A DNA stretch of 64,000 nucleotides, taken from CBFHSF01 sp965661055 (GTDB taxonomy: Bacteria > Bacteroidota > Bacteroidia > Flavobacteriales > Schleiferiaceae). Location: contig CBFICS010000006.1 in the NCBI GenBank assembly GCA_965661055.1, forward strand, positions 79,438 to 143,437, read 5' to 3'. Made by a program: the position numbers and the translations under genes. Shown piece after piece: positions 7,950 through 15,781 of the stretch (positions are counted from its first letter, which is position 1; each line of letters begins with the position of its first letter). Under the pieces are notes generated by a model. The model saw only the letters and a program-made list of their open reading frames with translations, was not told the DNA's origin and did not search any database.

Positions 7950-9572
7950 ATGAAACTTTTTAAAATAGTATACCCCTTAACTTTACTCTCCTTTTTGGTC
8001 GGATGTCAAAGTCAAAAACCTAAAATTGACGTATGGATTTTTGGAAGTTACTTTCATAATGACTCTATTGTAGAAGGATGGTTAGGAATAGACAATGAAA
8101 GAATTGTTCATGTAGGTTCTGAACCTAATCAACCTTCAAAAGACACCATACTTTTCAAAAATCAATTTATTTACCCAGGGTTTATGGATGCACATGTGCA
8201 TTCTTTCGGTTATGCAAATTCTTTGTTTGAAGTTTCACTTTTTGGTTGCCAATCAGAAGAAGAGGTCATAAACCGAATCACTGAATTTGTAAAAAAACAC
8301 AAAAACATAGCATTTATTGAAGGTCGCGGCTGGGACCAAAACAAGTTCCCCTCTAAAGAATTCCCAAACCATAGCAAGTTAAGCGAAGCCTTTCCCGACA
8401 TTCCGGTTGTGTTAAAAAGAGTAGACGGACATGCACTTTGGGCAAATCAAAAAGCCATTGAAAACTCACTCATTAAGCCTGATACCAGTGTTTCCGGCGG
8501 ACTTATAGTAAAATCCTCGGAAGGGAAATTCACCGGAATATTTATTGACGAAGCCATGTCTTTGATAAAAGTGCCTGGAAAAACATTTGAGACAGATAAA
8601 GAAAGACTATTGGCAGCTGAAAAAAACTGGTATGCCGCAGGCTTAACTAGTCTGGGTGATGCGGGATTATCCTTAGACGAAATCATGACCCTAGATTCAT
8701 TATATAAAACCCAAACCTTAACCATACCTATGTATGCCATGGCCTTGGCCAACGATGAAAACCTTAGCTATTTCAAAAAAAATGGTCCGATACAAAAAAA
8801 TAGATATACCCTTAAAGCATTTAAGGTGGTTTCTGACGGTGCCTTGGGCAGTAGAGGAGCGTGCTTATTACATCCCTATTCTGATGATCCTCATCATTTT
8901 GGACTGCTGATAGAAACCCCTGAGAGGGTTTATGAAATTGCTGAATTGGCTCGCAGTATTGACTTTCAAGTAAACACTCATGCAATTGGTGACTCAGCAA
9001 ACAGAGTGATATTAAACCAATATGCTTCCGTATTAAAAGGCAAAAACAACTTTCGTTGGAGGATAGAACACGCGCAAATTGTAAACCCTAGTGATTATCA
9101 CTTATTTTCTGAAAATTCAATTCTACCTTCTATTCAGCCGACCCATGCAACCTCTGATATGTATTGGGCCGAAAACAGGCTGGGACCAGAAAGAATAAAA
9201 AACGCCTATTCGTATAAAAACTTGATAGAGCTCAACGGATTAGTGGCTCTTGGAACTGACTTTCCGATAGAAGACATCTACCCTATTGAGACTTTTTATG
9301 CTTCGGTAGCGAGAAAAGATGCAACAGGATTTCCTAAAGATGGATTTTTGATGGATCAAGGATTGACCCGATTAGAAACATTAAAAGGCATGACGATTTG
9401 GGCTGCCTATGCTCAATTTCAAGAAAGTGAAAAAGGCTCAATTGATGTGGGAAAATACGCGGACTTTACTATATTAGACACAGACATATTATCATGTCCT
9501 GAAAATGAAATATTAAACACAACGGTAACTTCTACCATAATAAGAGGTGAAGAAGTTTATCGAAACCAATAA
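7950..9572 (+). CDS. Amidohydrolase lipoprotein (YtcJ-like, amidohydrolase family 3)
   Basis: About 540 residues from the ATG at 7950. I prefer this to the longer GTG frame at 7917 because it opens a lipoprotein signal (KLFKIVYPLTLLSFLVGC, lipobox FLVGC). The body has metal-site motifs of the metal-dependent hydrolase superfamily: FMDAHVH, then EGRGWDQNKFP, DGHALWANQKA, SDGALGSRGACL, HAIGDSANR, EHAQIV and GTDFPIE. YtcJ-like enzymes hydrolyse amide or related bonds; the substrate is unknown. It is probably anchored facing the periplasm. It overlaps or abuts the acyl-CoA synthetase gene downstream, suggesting co-transcription. Confidence 0.88.
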   Translation: MKLFKIVYPLTLLSFLVGCQSQKPKIDVWIFGSYFHNDSIVEGWLGIDNERIVHVGSEPNQPSKDTILFKNQFIYPGFMDAHVHSFGYANSLFEVSLFGCQSEEEVINRITEFVKKHKNIAFIEGRGWDQNKFPSKEFPNHSKLSEAFPDIPVVLKRVDGHALWANQKAIENSLIKPDTSVSGGLIVKSSEGKFTGIFIDEAMSLIKVPGKTFETDKERLLAAEKNWYAAGLTSLGDAGLSLDEIMTLDSLYKTQTLTIPMYAMALANDENLSYFKKNGPIQKNRYTLKAFKVVSDGALGSRGACLLHPYSDDPHHFGLLIETPERVYEIAELARSIDFQVNTHAIGDSANRVILNQYASVLKGKNNFRWRIEHAQIVNPSDYHLFSENSILPSIQPTHATSDMYWAENRLGPERIKNAYSYKNLIELNGLVALGTDFPIEDIYPIETFYASVARKDATGFPKDGFLMDQGLTRLETLKGMTIWAAYAQFQESEKGSIDVGKYADFTILDTDILSCPENEILNTTVTSTIIRGEEVYRNQ

Positions 9573-9579
9573 ATCACCT

Positions 9580-11373
9580 ATGGAATCTATGAAAAATGAA
9601 CCAAAGAGGTTATTTGATTTTGCACATTACGCATTAGAGAATTATCCAAGAAAAGACTGTTTAGTCACAAAAGTCAACGGAGAATGGAAAGCCACTTCAA
9701 CCCAAGAATTTGTTGATTTAGGATATCAGATGAGCGCAGGTCTTCTAAAATTAGGTGTAAAGGCTGGAGATAAAATTGCGATTATCTCTTCTAATAACCG
9801 AACCGAGTGGAACATCACTGATCTTGGAATATTACAAACGGGTGCCATTGATGTACCTGTATACCCTACCATTTCTGAAGAAGATTATGAATATATTTTT
9901 AACGATGCGGGGGTATCTTACTGTTTCATTTCTGATGAAGGATTATTTGAAAAGGTATCAAACCTAAAAGAAAAGGTTAGCTCTCTTAAGGAGATTTATA
10001 GTTTTGAAGAAATTAAAGGCTGTAAACATTGGACGGAGATTTTAAAACTGGGTGAGAATCCTGACATAGAAGCCATTGAACAAATAAAATCAAATATTTC
10101 AGAAACTGATTTAGCAACTTTAATTTACACCTCTGGAACTACCGGAAGACCGAAAGGAGTTATGCTTTCTCACCGAAATGTTGCACACAACGCAACTACT
10201 TCTAGAGGTAGGTTACCCGTTGGCTCTGATGCCATCGGGCTAAGTTTTTTACAGCTTTGTCATATTTATGAAAGAATGTTGATTTATCTATACTGCTATA
10301 CTGGCATGGGCTTGTATTATGCTGAGTCGCTAGAAACCATTGGTGATAATTTAAGAGAAATTAAACCTCACGTTTTTACAGCAGTACCGAGGCTTCTAGA
10401 AAAAACTTACGACAAGATTATCGATAAGGGGACCCACCTTACCGGCTTAAAAAAAGCTTTATTCTTTTGGGCGGTTTCTTTGGGTGAAGAATATGACATT
10501 CACGGTAAAAGTTCCTTTTACAAGTTTAAGTTGAGCATAGCTAGAAAACTGATTTTCTCTAAATGGCAAGAAGCCCTTGGAGGCAGAGTAGAAGCCATTG
10601 CCAGTGGATCTGCAGCCTTAAACCCAAAGTTGGCAAGAGTATTCTTAGCGGCTGGAATTAATGTTCAAGAGGGGTATGGTTTAACGGAAACATCGCCAGT
10701 AATTTCTGTGAACTGTCCTGAAAATGACGGCACAAGAATAGGTACCGTGGGGCGTGTCATTAAAGATGTTACGGTTAAAATTGCAGAGGATGGAGAAATC
10801 TTGGTTAAAGGCCCTAATGTAATGATGGGCTATTACAACAAACCCGATTTAACGGCAGAGGTAATTGATGAAGATGGATATTTCCATACGGGAGATATTG
10901 GCACTTTCGTGGAAGGTGACTTTTTAAAAATTACCGATCGAAAAAAAGAAATTTTCAAAACTTCTGGAGGTAAGTACATTGCCCCTCAAATTATGGAAAA
11001 TTCATTCAAAGAATCTCACTTCATTGAGCAAATCATGGTTATTGGAGAAGGAGAAAAACACCCTGCTGCATTGATTCAACCAGATTTTAATTTCTTGAGA
11101 AGTTGGTGTAAAAGAAAAGGCATTGAATACACTACTAATGAAGAAATGGTTCAGAATGAGCGCATTTTGAATAGAATTCAAAAAGAAATTGACAATGCCA
11201 ACCAACAATTTGGAAAATGGGAACAAATCAAAAAATTTGAATTGACTCCTGATGTATGGTCAATCGAAGCGGGACAAATGACTCCTACATTAAAACTGAG
11301 GAGAAAACCTATTCTGAAAATGTATCAAAAACAATTCAAGGCCATTTACGGTCATGAAAAAGAATTCAATTAA
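9580..11373 (+). CDS. Long-chain fatty acid--CoA ligase (AMP-forming)
   Basis: About 597 residues. The AMP-binding signature LIYTSGTTGRPKGVMLSH is near residues 180-197, and later motifs QEGYGLTET, GYFHTGDIG and ITDRKKEIFKTSGGKYIAP are in the usual order. The C-terminus matches the FadD15/FAA-type clade that keeps a long insertion. It activates long-chain fatty acids to acyl-CoA, probably at the inner membrane. The longest frame starts at a GTG at 9547 inside the previous gene; the ATG at 9580 (or 9589), 7 bases after the upstream stop, is more likely. It ends at a strong terminator. Confidence 0.92.
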   Translation: MESMKNEPKRLFDFAHYALENYPRKDCLVTKVNGEWKATSTQEFVDLGYQMSAGLLKLGVKAGDKIAIISSNNRTEWNITDLGILQTGAIDVPVYPTISEEDYEYIFNDAGVSYCFISDEGLFEKVSNLKEKVSSLKEIYSFEEIKGCKHWTEILKLGENPDIEAIEQIKSNISETDLATLIYTSGTTGRPKGVMLSHRNVAHNATTSRGRLPVGSDAIGLSFLQLCHIYERMLIYLYCYTGMGLYYAESLETIGDNLREIKPHVFTAVPRLLEKTYDKIIDKGTHLTGLKKALFFWAVSLGEEYDIHGKSSFYKFKLSIARKLIFSKWQEALGGRVEAIASGSAALNPKLARVFLAAGINVQEGYGLTETSPVISVNCPENDGTRIGTVGRVIKDVTVKIAEDGEILVKGPNVMMGYYNKPDLTAEVIDEDGYFHTGDIGTFVEGDFLKITDRKKEIFKTSGGKYIAPQIMENSFKESHFIEQIMVIGEGEKHPAALIQPDFNFLRSWCKRKGIEYTTNEEMVQNERILNRIQKEIDNANQQFGKWEQIKKFELTPDVWSIEAGQMTPTLKLRRKPILKMYQKQFKAIYGHEKEFN

Positions 11374-11378
11374 TAATT

Positions 11379-11408
11379 AAAAATCCCGCTTTCGCGGGAT
11401 TTTTTTTA
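11379..11408 (+). terminator. Rho-independent terminator after the acyl-CoA synthetase
   Basis: ATCCCGC-TTTC-GCGGGAT (11383-11400) followed by eight T. It is a perfect 7-bp GC-rich stem flanked by A and T tracts, identical to the hairpin at 35433-35450. Confidence 0.92.
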
Positions 11409-11463
11409 TCAAAGAATAAAAGAATAACATCTTCGTTAATTGATTAATTGTTTTCTTTGTTAA

Positions 11464-12489
11464 ATGCTGAAAAGACTCCTTTTATTCACTCTTCTTATTG
11501 CAGTAATTCCAACCTACTCACAAGTAGGAGGAACGAGTGTTTATAGCTTTTTAAACGCAATTCCTTCTGCAAGAATAAGTGGCCTATCGGGTCTTCATTT
11601 GGCTCACCCCGATGCAGATTTAAGTTTGGGATTTGTAAATCCTTCTTTACTGAACAAAGAATATAGCGGGCTTTTAGGCCTAAACTATGTTGACTTACCC
11701 GCAGGTGTCAATATGGGTGAAGTAGCCTATTCTCAAGACTTTAATAAGTATGGAACCTTTTTAATAGGATTTAAATACGTTTCTTACGGTGATGATTTTA
11801 AGAGAACTTTGATTAACTCACAGGTAGTGGGCAGTTTCTCTTCAGCAGATTATATGATGCAAATTGGTTGGGGATATGAATTAGATACCAACTGGAGCGT
11901 GGGCGCAAACCTTAAGATAATTAACGGCTCCTATGCAGAATTTTCAAGCTGGGGTGCCGCATTTGATTTAGCAGCCACCTATAGAGTTCCTAAAACTCAA
12001 ATAATCATGGCGATTATGGCTAAAAATGTAGGCTTTCAAATCACTCCATTCCATGAAAATTCAGAACCCCTACCCTTTGACCTTCAATACAGTATTAGCC
12101 AAAAGTTTAAGCATGTACCGTTGAGATGGGGAATTCATTTTGAAAAACTTCATAAATGGGACCTTACCTATGACGATCCCAATGCCTACACTAGAGACTT
12201 TGTTACCGGTGAATTGGTCTACAATGAACCTAACTTTTTGAATAAATTTATCAGACACGTGGCCATCTCTGCAGAGTTAAGTCCTTCGGATAAGTTCTGG
12301 CTAAATGTAGGCTATCACTTTAGAAAACAACTAGAAATGACCATTCCCACACGCCGTTCTTCTGCAGGACTTAGTTTTGGGTTAGGATTTAAACTTTATA
12401 AGTTTAGGCTAGGTTATTCAAATACAAACATGAATGTGGCAGGAAGAATGCACCACATAAGCATTACCACTCGCCTAGGAGACTTTTAA
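11464..12489 (+). CDS. porQ: Type IX secretion system protein PorQ
   Basis: A 341-residue protein with a signal peptide (KRLLLFTLLIAVIPTYSQ, cleavage near residue 20). The mature start GGTSVYSFLNAIPSARISGLSG matches the conserved PorQ opening. The rest has alternating hydrophobic strands with aromatic belts, as in FadL/PorV-like outer-membrane beta barrels, and ends in a strand (HHISITTRLGDF). PorQ helps anchor and process T9SS cargo at the cell surface with PorU, PorV and PorZ. It is directly followed by cmk (2-base gap), the arrangement I associate with porQ in Bacteroidota. The call is secure by start motif and synteny. Confidence 0.9.
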   Translation: MLKRLLLFTLLIAVIPTYSQVGGTSVYSFLNAIPSARISGLSGLHLAHPDADLSLGFVNPSLLNKEYSGLLGLNYVDLPAGVNMGEVAYSQDFNKYGTFLIGFKYVSYGDDFKRTLINSQVVGSFSSADYMMQIGWGYELDTNWSVGANLKIINGSYAEFSSWGAAFDLAATYRVPKTQIIMAIMAKNVGFQITPFHENSEPLPFDLQYSISQKFKHVPLRWGIHFEKLHKWDLTYDDPNAYTRDFVTGELVYNEPNFLNKFIRHVAISAELSPSDKFWLNVGYHFRKQLEMTIPTRRSSAGLSFGLGFKLYKFRLGYSNTNMNVAGRMHHISITTRLGDF

Positions 12490-12491
12490 CC

Positions 12492-13184
12492 ATGTCAAAA
12501 AAAATCACCATTGCCCTTGATGGGTATTCCTCAACCGGTAAAAGCACACTCGCTAAAAATCTAGCCAAAGCTCTTGGTTACGGTTTTATTGACACCGGAG
12601 CTATGTATAGATCGGTTGCATTATTCGCTTTAGAGAATGGAATTATTGTTGACGATTCTATAAATGAAGAAGAACTTGTTAAGGCACTGCCAAAAATCAA
12701 TATTTCATTTGAATACGACCGAGATTCAGAACTGAATACTACCTTTTTAAACGGACGTAAAGTAGAATCTGAAATCAGAGACCTTGCCGTTACAAAATGG
12801 GTAAGTAAGGTCAGCGCCATTGTTGCCGTTAGAAAATACCTGGTCACTATGCAGCAAAAAATGGGTGCGGGAAAAGGGGTTGTTCTAGATGGTAGAGATA
12901 TTGGCACAGTTGTGTTCCCGAATGCAGAATTGAAAATTTTCATGATCGCTGATCACGATGTTAGAGCCCGAAGAAGGTTTGACGAACTAACGCAAAAGGG
13001 AATTAAAACAACCTTTGAAGAGGTGAAAAAAGGATTAGCAGAAAGAGACCATGAAGATGAAACTAGAGAAGAAGGTCCCTTGACAAAAGCAAAGGATGCT
13101 ATTGTGCTCAACAATACTCATTTAACGCGAGAAGAACAATTTAATAAGGCATTGAGCTGGGCAAGAGAAGCCGAAGAAAAATAG
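12492..13184 (+). CDS. cmk: (d)CMP kinase
   Basis: A 230-residue cytidylate kinase that phosphorylates CMP and dCMP with ATP. The P-loop is DGYSSTGKST (residues 8-17), the Bacteroidota variant of the usual GPxGSGKS. IDTGAMYRSVALFA (about 34-47) is the NMP-binding region, and GRDIGTVVFPNAELKIF (about 135-151) and RARRRFDEL (158-166) are the remaining signatures. It sits 2 bases after porQ and is probably translated from the same mRNA. It is convergent with the acyl-CoA-binding gene. A weak AT-rich hairpin (AAAATAG/CTATTTT, 13178-13199) spans both stop codons. Confidence 0.95.
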   Translation: MSKKITIALDGYSSTGKSTLAKNLAKALGYGFIDTGAMYRSVALFALENGIIVDDSINEEELVKALPKINISFEYDRDSELNTTFLNGRKVESEIRDLAVTKWVSKVSAIVAVRKYLVTMQQKMGAGKGVVLDGRDIGTVVFPNAELKIFMIADHDVRARRRFDELTQKGIKTTFEEVKKGLAERDHEDETREEGPLTKAKDAIVLNNTHLTREEQFNKALSWAREAEEK

Positions 13185-13192
13185 TTTTTATT

Positions 13193-13489
13193 CTATTTTG
13201 AGAAACTAGAGACCGTAAGCTTTTCGGCAACCAGTAATTCTTTGATGTAATCAATGTAATTTCTCATGGCCACCTCCCTTGGCATGCCTTTTAATCGCTT
13301 CCATGCATCGTGCATAAAAGTTTCTACTACGGTAGAGTTTTCTTCAGGCCTATCCGATGTGCAATCTCCCTCTTGTGCTTGTTTAAAGAAGCCATAAGCA
13401 ATCAACATCTTGTCAGGAGTTTGTTTGGGCATAAGTCGCCCTATTTCTACAAACCTTTCAAACTCTTCTTTGATGGACTCTTTAGACAT
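13193..13489 (-). CDS. Acyl-CoA-binding protein (ACBP family)
   Basis: A 98-residue protein. After a helix (KEEFERFVEIGRLMPKQ), the ACBP-like core runs from about residue 26: MLIAYGFFKQAQEGDC matches the ligand-binding helix 2 (Y and FKQA..GD), SDRPEEN matches the following loop, and MHDAWKRLKGMPREVAMRNY (about 58-77) matches the DAWN..KG...EAM..Y helix 3-4 signature. ACBPs carry long-chain acyl-CoA esters in the cytosol. The downstream location after psd and cdsA fits a lipid-supply role. A -7 element (TAAATTTG at 13516-13509) and an 18-bp palindrome precede it, so it may have its own promoter. Confidence 0.8.
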   Translation of the reverse strand: MSKESIKEEFERFVEIGRLMPKQTPDKMLIAYGFFKQAQEGDCTSDRPEENSTVVETFMHDAWKRLKGMPREVAMRNYIDYIKELLVAEKLTVSSFSK

Positions 13490-13508
13490 AGTACTATTGG
13501 TTACATTC

Positions 13509-13516
13509 CAAATTTA
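13509..13516 (-). promoter_or_regulatory. -7 element for the acyl-CoA-binding gene
   Basis: On the minus strand it reads TAAATTTG, a match to TAnnTTTG, about 20 bases before the ATG. A perfect 18-bp palindrome lies about 30 bases further upstream (13545-13562). Confidence 0.45.
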
Positions 13517-13544
13517 ATACAATTTCAATCTTTTTTCGGCTCAG

Positions 13545-13562
13545 GTTCACAAGGTTGTGAAC
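13545..13562. promoter_or_regulatory. 18-bp palindrome, candidate operator
   Basis: GTTCACAAGGTTGTGAAC is a perfect inverted repeat (8-bp arms, 2-base centre) between the psd stop and the acyl-CoA-binding gene. It has no adjacent T tract on the minus strand, so it fits a protein-binding dyad better than a terminator. Which regulator would bind is unknown. Confidence 0.4.
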
Positions 13563-13576
13563 AGAAGTATTAACAA

Positions 13577-14230
13577 CTATTTCAGTGTGGCAATCTTCGT
13601 TACGCCCCCTTTTGGTTTGTCACCCACTGCTACGTGAATTTCAGCATCTAATGGTAATAACAAGTCAACTCTTGAACCAAATTTAATAAAGCCAGACTCT
13701 TGGTTCTGATTGACTGTCATATCGCTTTTTGCGTACATAACAATCCTTCTAGCCAATGCTCCTGCAATTTGTCTATACAACACTTCACCTTTATCAGATT
13801 GAACCACTACGGTAGTTCTTTCGTTTAAGGTAGAACTCTTGGGGTGCCATGCCACTAAAAACTCACCGGGGTGATATTTTGCATACGTCACTTTACCCGC
13901 TACAGGAAAACGGTTAACATGAACATTTAAAGGGGACATAAATATGGAAACCTGCTTTCTCTTTCCTTTAAAATACTCTGGTTCTTCTACCTCTTCAATC
14001 ACAACAACTTTTCCGTCTGCAGGAGCAATTACATCACCTTCAGAAAAGGTTAAGGCTCTTGACGGAACCCGGAAGAAATACATTAAAAACAAGACAATAA
14101 AAATGACAACAGCCCATAAGATAGAACTGAAAACAGCACTTTCAACTAAGTACTCAGTAGTAATAAATACTAAAACGATGAGAGCCATTGCAATCATCAT
14201 GGCAGGACGTCCTTCTCTGTGAAGCTTCAT
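13577..14230 (-). CDS. psd: Phosphatidylserine decarboxylase family protein
   Basis: A 217-residue short-type PSD. Two N-terminal hydrophobic segments (about 10-27 and 33-51) anchor it in the inner membrane. VIAPADGKVVVIEEV (about 66-80), SIFMSPLNVHVNRFPV (about 95-110) and the C-terminal FGSRVDLLLP mark the family. The GS within FGSR is the expected self-cleavage site that creates the pyruvoyl cofactor. It makes phosphatidylethanolamine from phosphatidylserine. It lies 4 bases after cdsA on the same strand, giving consecutive phospholipid-synthesis steps in one operon. FGSR is the short-type variant of the LGST seen in proteobacterial PSD. Confidence 0.93.
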   Translation of the reverse strand: MKLHREGRPAMMIAMALIVLVFITTEYLVESAVFSSILWAVVIFIVLFLMYFFRVPSRALTFSEGDVIAPADGKVVVIEEVEEPEYFKGKRKQVSIFMSPLNVHVNRFPVAGKVTYAKYHPGEFLVAWHPKSSTLNERTTVVVQSDKGEVLYRQIAGALARRIVMYAKSDMTVNQNQESGFIKFGSRVDLLLPLDAEIHVAVGDKPKGGVTKIATLK

Positions 14231-14234
14231 GCGT

Positions 14235-15041
14235 CTAATTAAAAATTGTTAAGTACATATATAACATCGGTGCAACAAATAAATAACTGTCTAGTCGATC
14301 TAAAATACCTCCGTGGCCAGGCATAATATTCCCTGAATCTTTTACTCCAGCAAGCCGTTTAATTTTAGACTCTAACAAGTCTCCAAAAGTTGCTGCCAAA
14401 GATACGAGCAGTGAGGGCAAAATTAATCCAAAAATATTTGTTTCAATAAACAGCCCTTGAGATTGCATAATCCATAAAATCAAAAAGGCTCCAACCACTC
14501 CACCCACAAATCCTTCAATAGTTTTTTTAGGTGAATATTTAGGAGATAATGGATGTTTCCCTATGGCTCTACCTACCAAATAAGCAAACGTATCATTAGC
14601 CCAAATAGCCGCGAAAATTGAAATTAACACAAATGGTTTGTACTCTCCGCTTTGAAATGGAATCAACAATCCAAGTCCTATGGGCAAGGAAAGGTATGTG
14701 AAAACCGACAGAAAAGATTGCTGTGGCTTATTAGTATAAAAATAAATTACATGTCCTAATACAACAAACCCTGCCAATAAAGCTAAAGGCAGTGCCATGG
14801 GAGGATTGCCTTTTATTATCCAAAACCCAAGGGAACCAAAAAACAATACTCCCAAAAAAATAGAAGAATACGTTTCCTTTTTAGGAAGGGCTAGTTTTTT
14901 CAACGCTACCCATTCTCTCAAGCTTAAAATAAAAAAAAGTGAACTGGTTAATAACCAAGAAGTTTTTCCAAAATACAATCCGCCAATAATAAGCGCAATA
15001 TAAACCACACCCGAAAGGGCGCGAGTGACTATTTCATTCAT
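14235..15041 (-). CDS. cdsA: Phosphatidate cytidylyltransferase
   Basis: A 268-residue integral membrane enzyme with about eight hydrophobic segments. It makes CDP-diacylglycerol from phosphatidate and CTP. The CdsA signature is present near the C-terminus: ESKIKRLAGVKDSGNIMPGH followed by GGILDRLDS (about 223-251), containing the conserved KR..G.KD.G...PGHGG..DR.D residues. NDTFAYLVGRAIGKHPLSP (about 147-165) is the second conserved stretch. It overlaps the upstream LUD gene by 4 bases and is followed by psd, so the order LUD-cdsA-psd suggests one transcript. Confidence 0.95.
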   Translation of the reverse strand: MNEIVTRALSGVVYIALIIGGLYFGKTSWLLTSSLFFILSLREWVALKKLALPKKETYSSIFLGVLFFGSLGFWIIKGNPPMALPLALLAGFVVLGHVIYFYTNKPQQSFLSVFTYLSLPIGLGLLIPFQSGEYKPFVLISIFAAIWANDTFAYLVGRAIGKHPLSPKYSPKKTIEGFVGGVVGAFLILWIMQSQGLFIETNIFGLILPSLLVSLAATFGDLLESKIKRLAGVKDSGNIMPGHGGILDRLDSYLFVAPMLYMYLTIFN

Positions 15042-15670
15042 AGTTTAAGATCGTCTTCTACCAATAACAAATAAAGGTTTCTATTTTTATTAGAGTCTGC
15101 AGAAGCTTGAATTACTCCATTATCTCTAGGACCTTTTAAAGTAGAAATTTGGGTAGGTCTTTTGTCTTTGTACTTACTATTAATCTTTCCCATTCCGGCC
15201 GTTAGGTTTGGAACTATCAGTGAGGTTTTACCGAAAATAATGTGAGTTTCTGGTAGATCAGATAGGCTTTTTCCAGAGGTCTGAAATCCATCAATCATAA
15301 TTCCACCATTAAAAGAAACTAAGGCTTCACAAGTGGTTAGTATACCATCTGAGGTATTACAATCTTCAGAGAGAGCCATTTTTTGATGTTTAAGCAATGA
15401 CTTTAATTCATCCTCTGGAACGAACAAATTCTTTACTCCCGTTTCGTGTAAAATACGCTGAAGGTTAGTTACGGCATCTTCATTAGATTCGCAATAAAGA
15501 AAGTTGCCACCAGCTTCAGTAAACTTTTTTACAAATTTTAAATCATCTGGTTCTTCCTTACGGGGACCATAAGGACTTACTTCAGGATTTTCTTGCTCTG
15601 AATCAGAAGGTTTGCCACTTAAAGCGGAGAAAAACTTTGAAAAAAAACTATTCTTTGAGCCCTGACCCAT
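15038..15670 (-). CDS. LUD domain-containing protein (LutC-like)
   Basis: A 210-residue protein matching the LUD/LutC family. After a Ser/Pro-rich, low-complexity N-terminus (about 1-45) comes an alpha/beta core with the family-typical TCEALVSFNGGIMID (about 112-126), LPETHIIFGKTSLIVPNL (about 137-154) and the tail STLKGPRDNGVIQAS (about 175-189). LutC-type proteins take part in lactate oxidation with LutA and LutB. Neither partner is nearby, so the function here is open. It overlaps cdsA by 4 bases and follows ftsH after a long-stem hairpin. Confidence 0.75.
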   Translation of the reverse strand: MGQGSKNSFFSKFFSALSGKPSDSEQENPEVSPYGPRKEEPDDLKFVKKFTEAGGNFLYCESNEDAVTNLQRILHETGVKNLFVPEDELKSLLKHQKMALSEDCNTSDGILTTCEALVSFNGGIMIDGFQTSGKSLSDLPETHIIFGKTSLIVPNLTAGMGKINSKYKDKRPTQISTLKGPRDNGVIQASADSNKNRNLYLLLVEDDLKL

Positions 15671-15703
15671 TCAATGATATTATTAGACGTACGGAACTAA
15701 AAT

Positions 15704-15747
15704 AAAACATTGGTTGAGAAGTACAATGAAATCTCAACCAATGTTTT
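15704..15747. terminator. Long inverted repeat after ftsH
   Basis: AAAACATTGGTTGAGA, a 12-base loop and TCTCAACCAATGTTTT form a perfect 16-bp stem between the ftsH stop and the LUD start, followed by ATTTTA on the minus strand. It is probably a terminator or processing hairpin. The arms end in AAAA/TTTT and so would work in both directions, although the neighbours are both on the minus strand. Confidence 0.6.
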
Positions 15748-15781
15748 AAAACTTTAGCTTTTTAAGGCTCTTGAATACACG

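Noticed and set aside
13178..13199. AAAATAG/CTATTTT hairpin as a strong terminator of cmk
   Set aside because: The stem is seven AT-rich pairs with an 8-base loop, too weak to call on its own.
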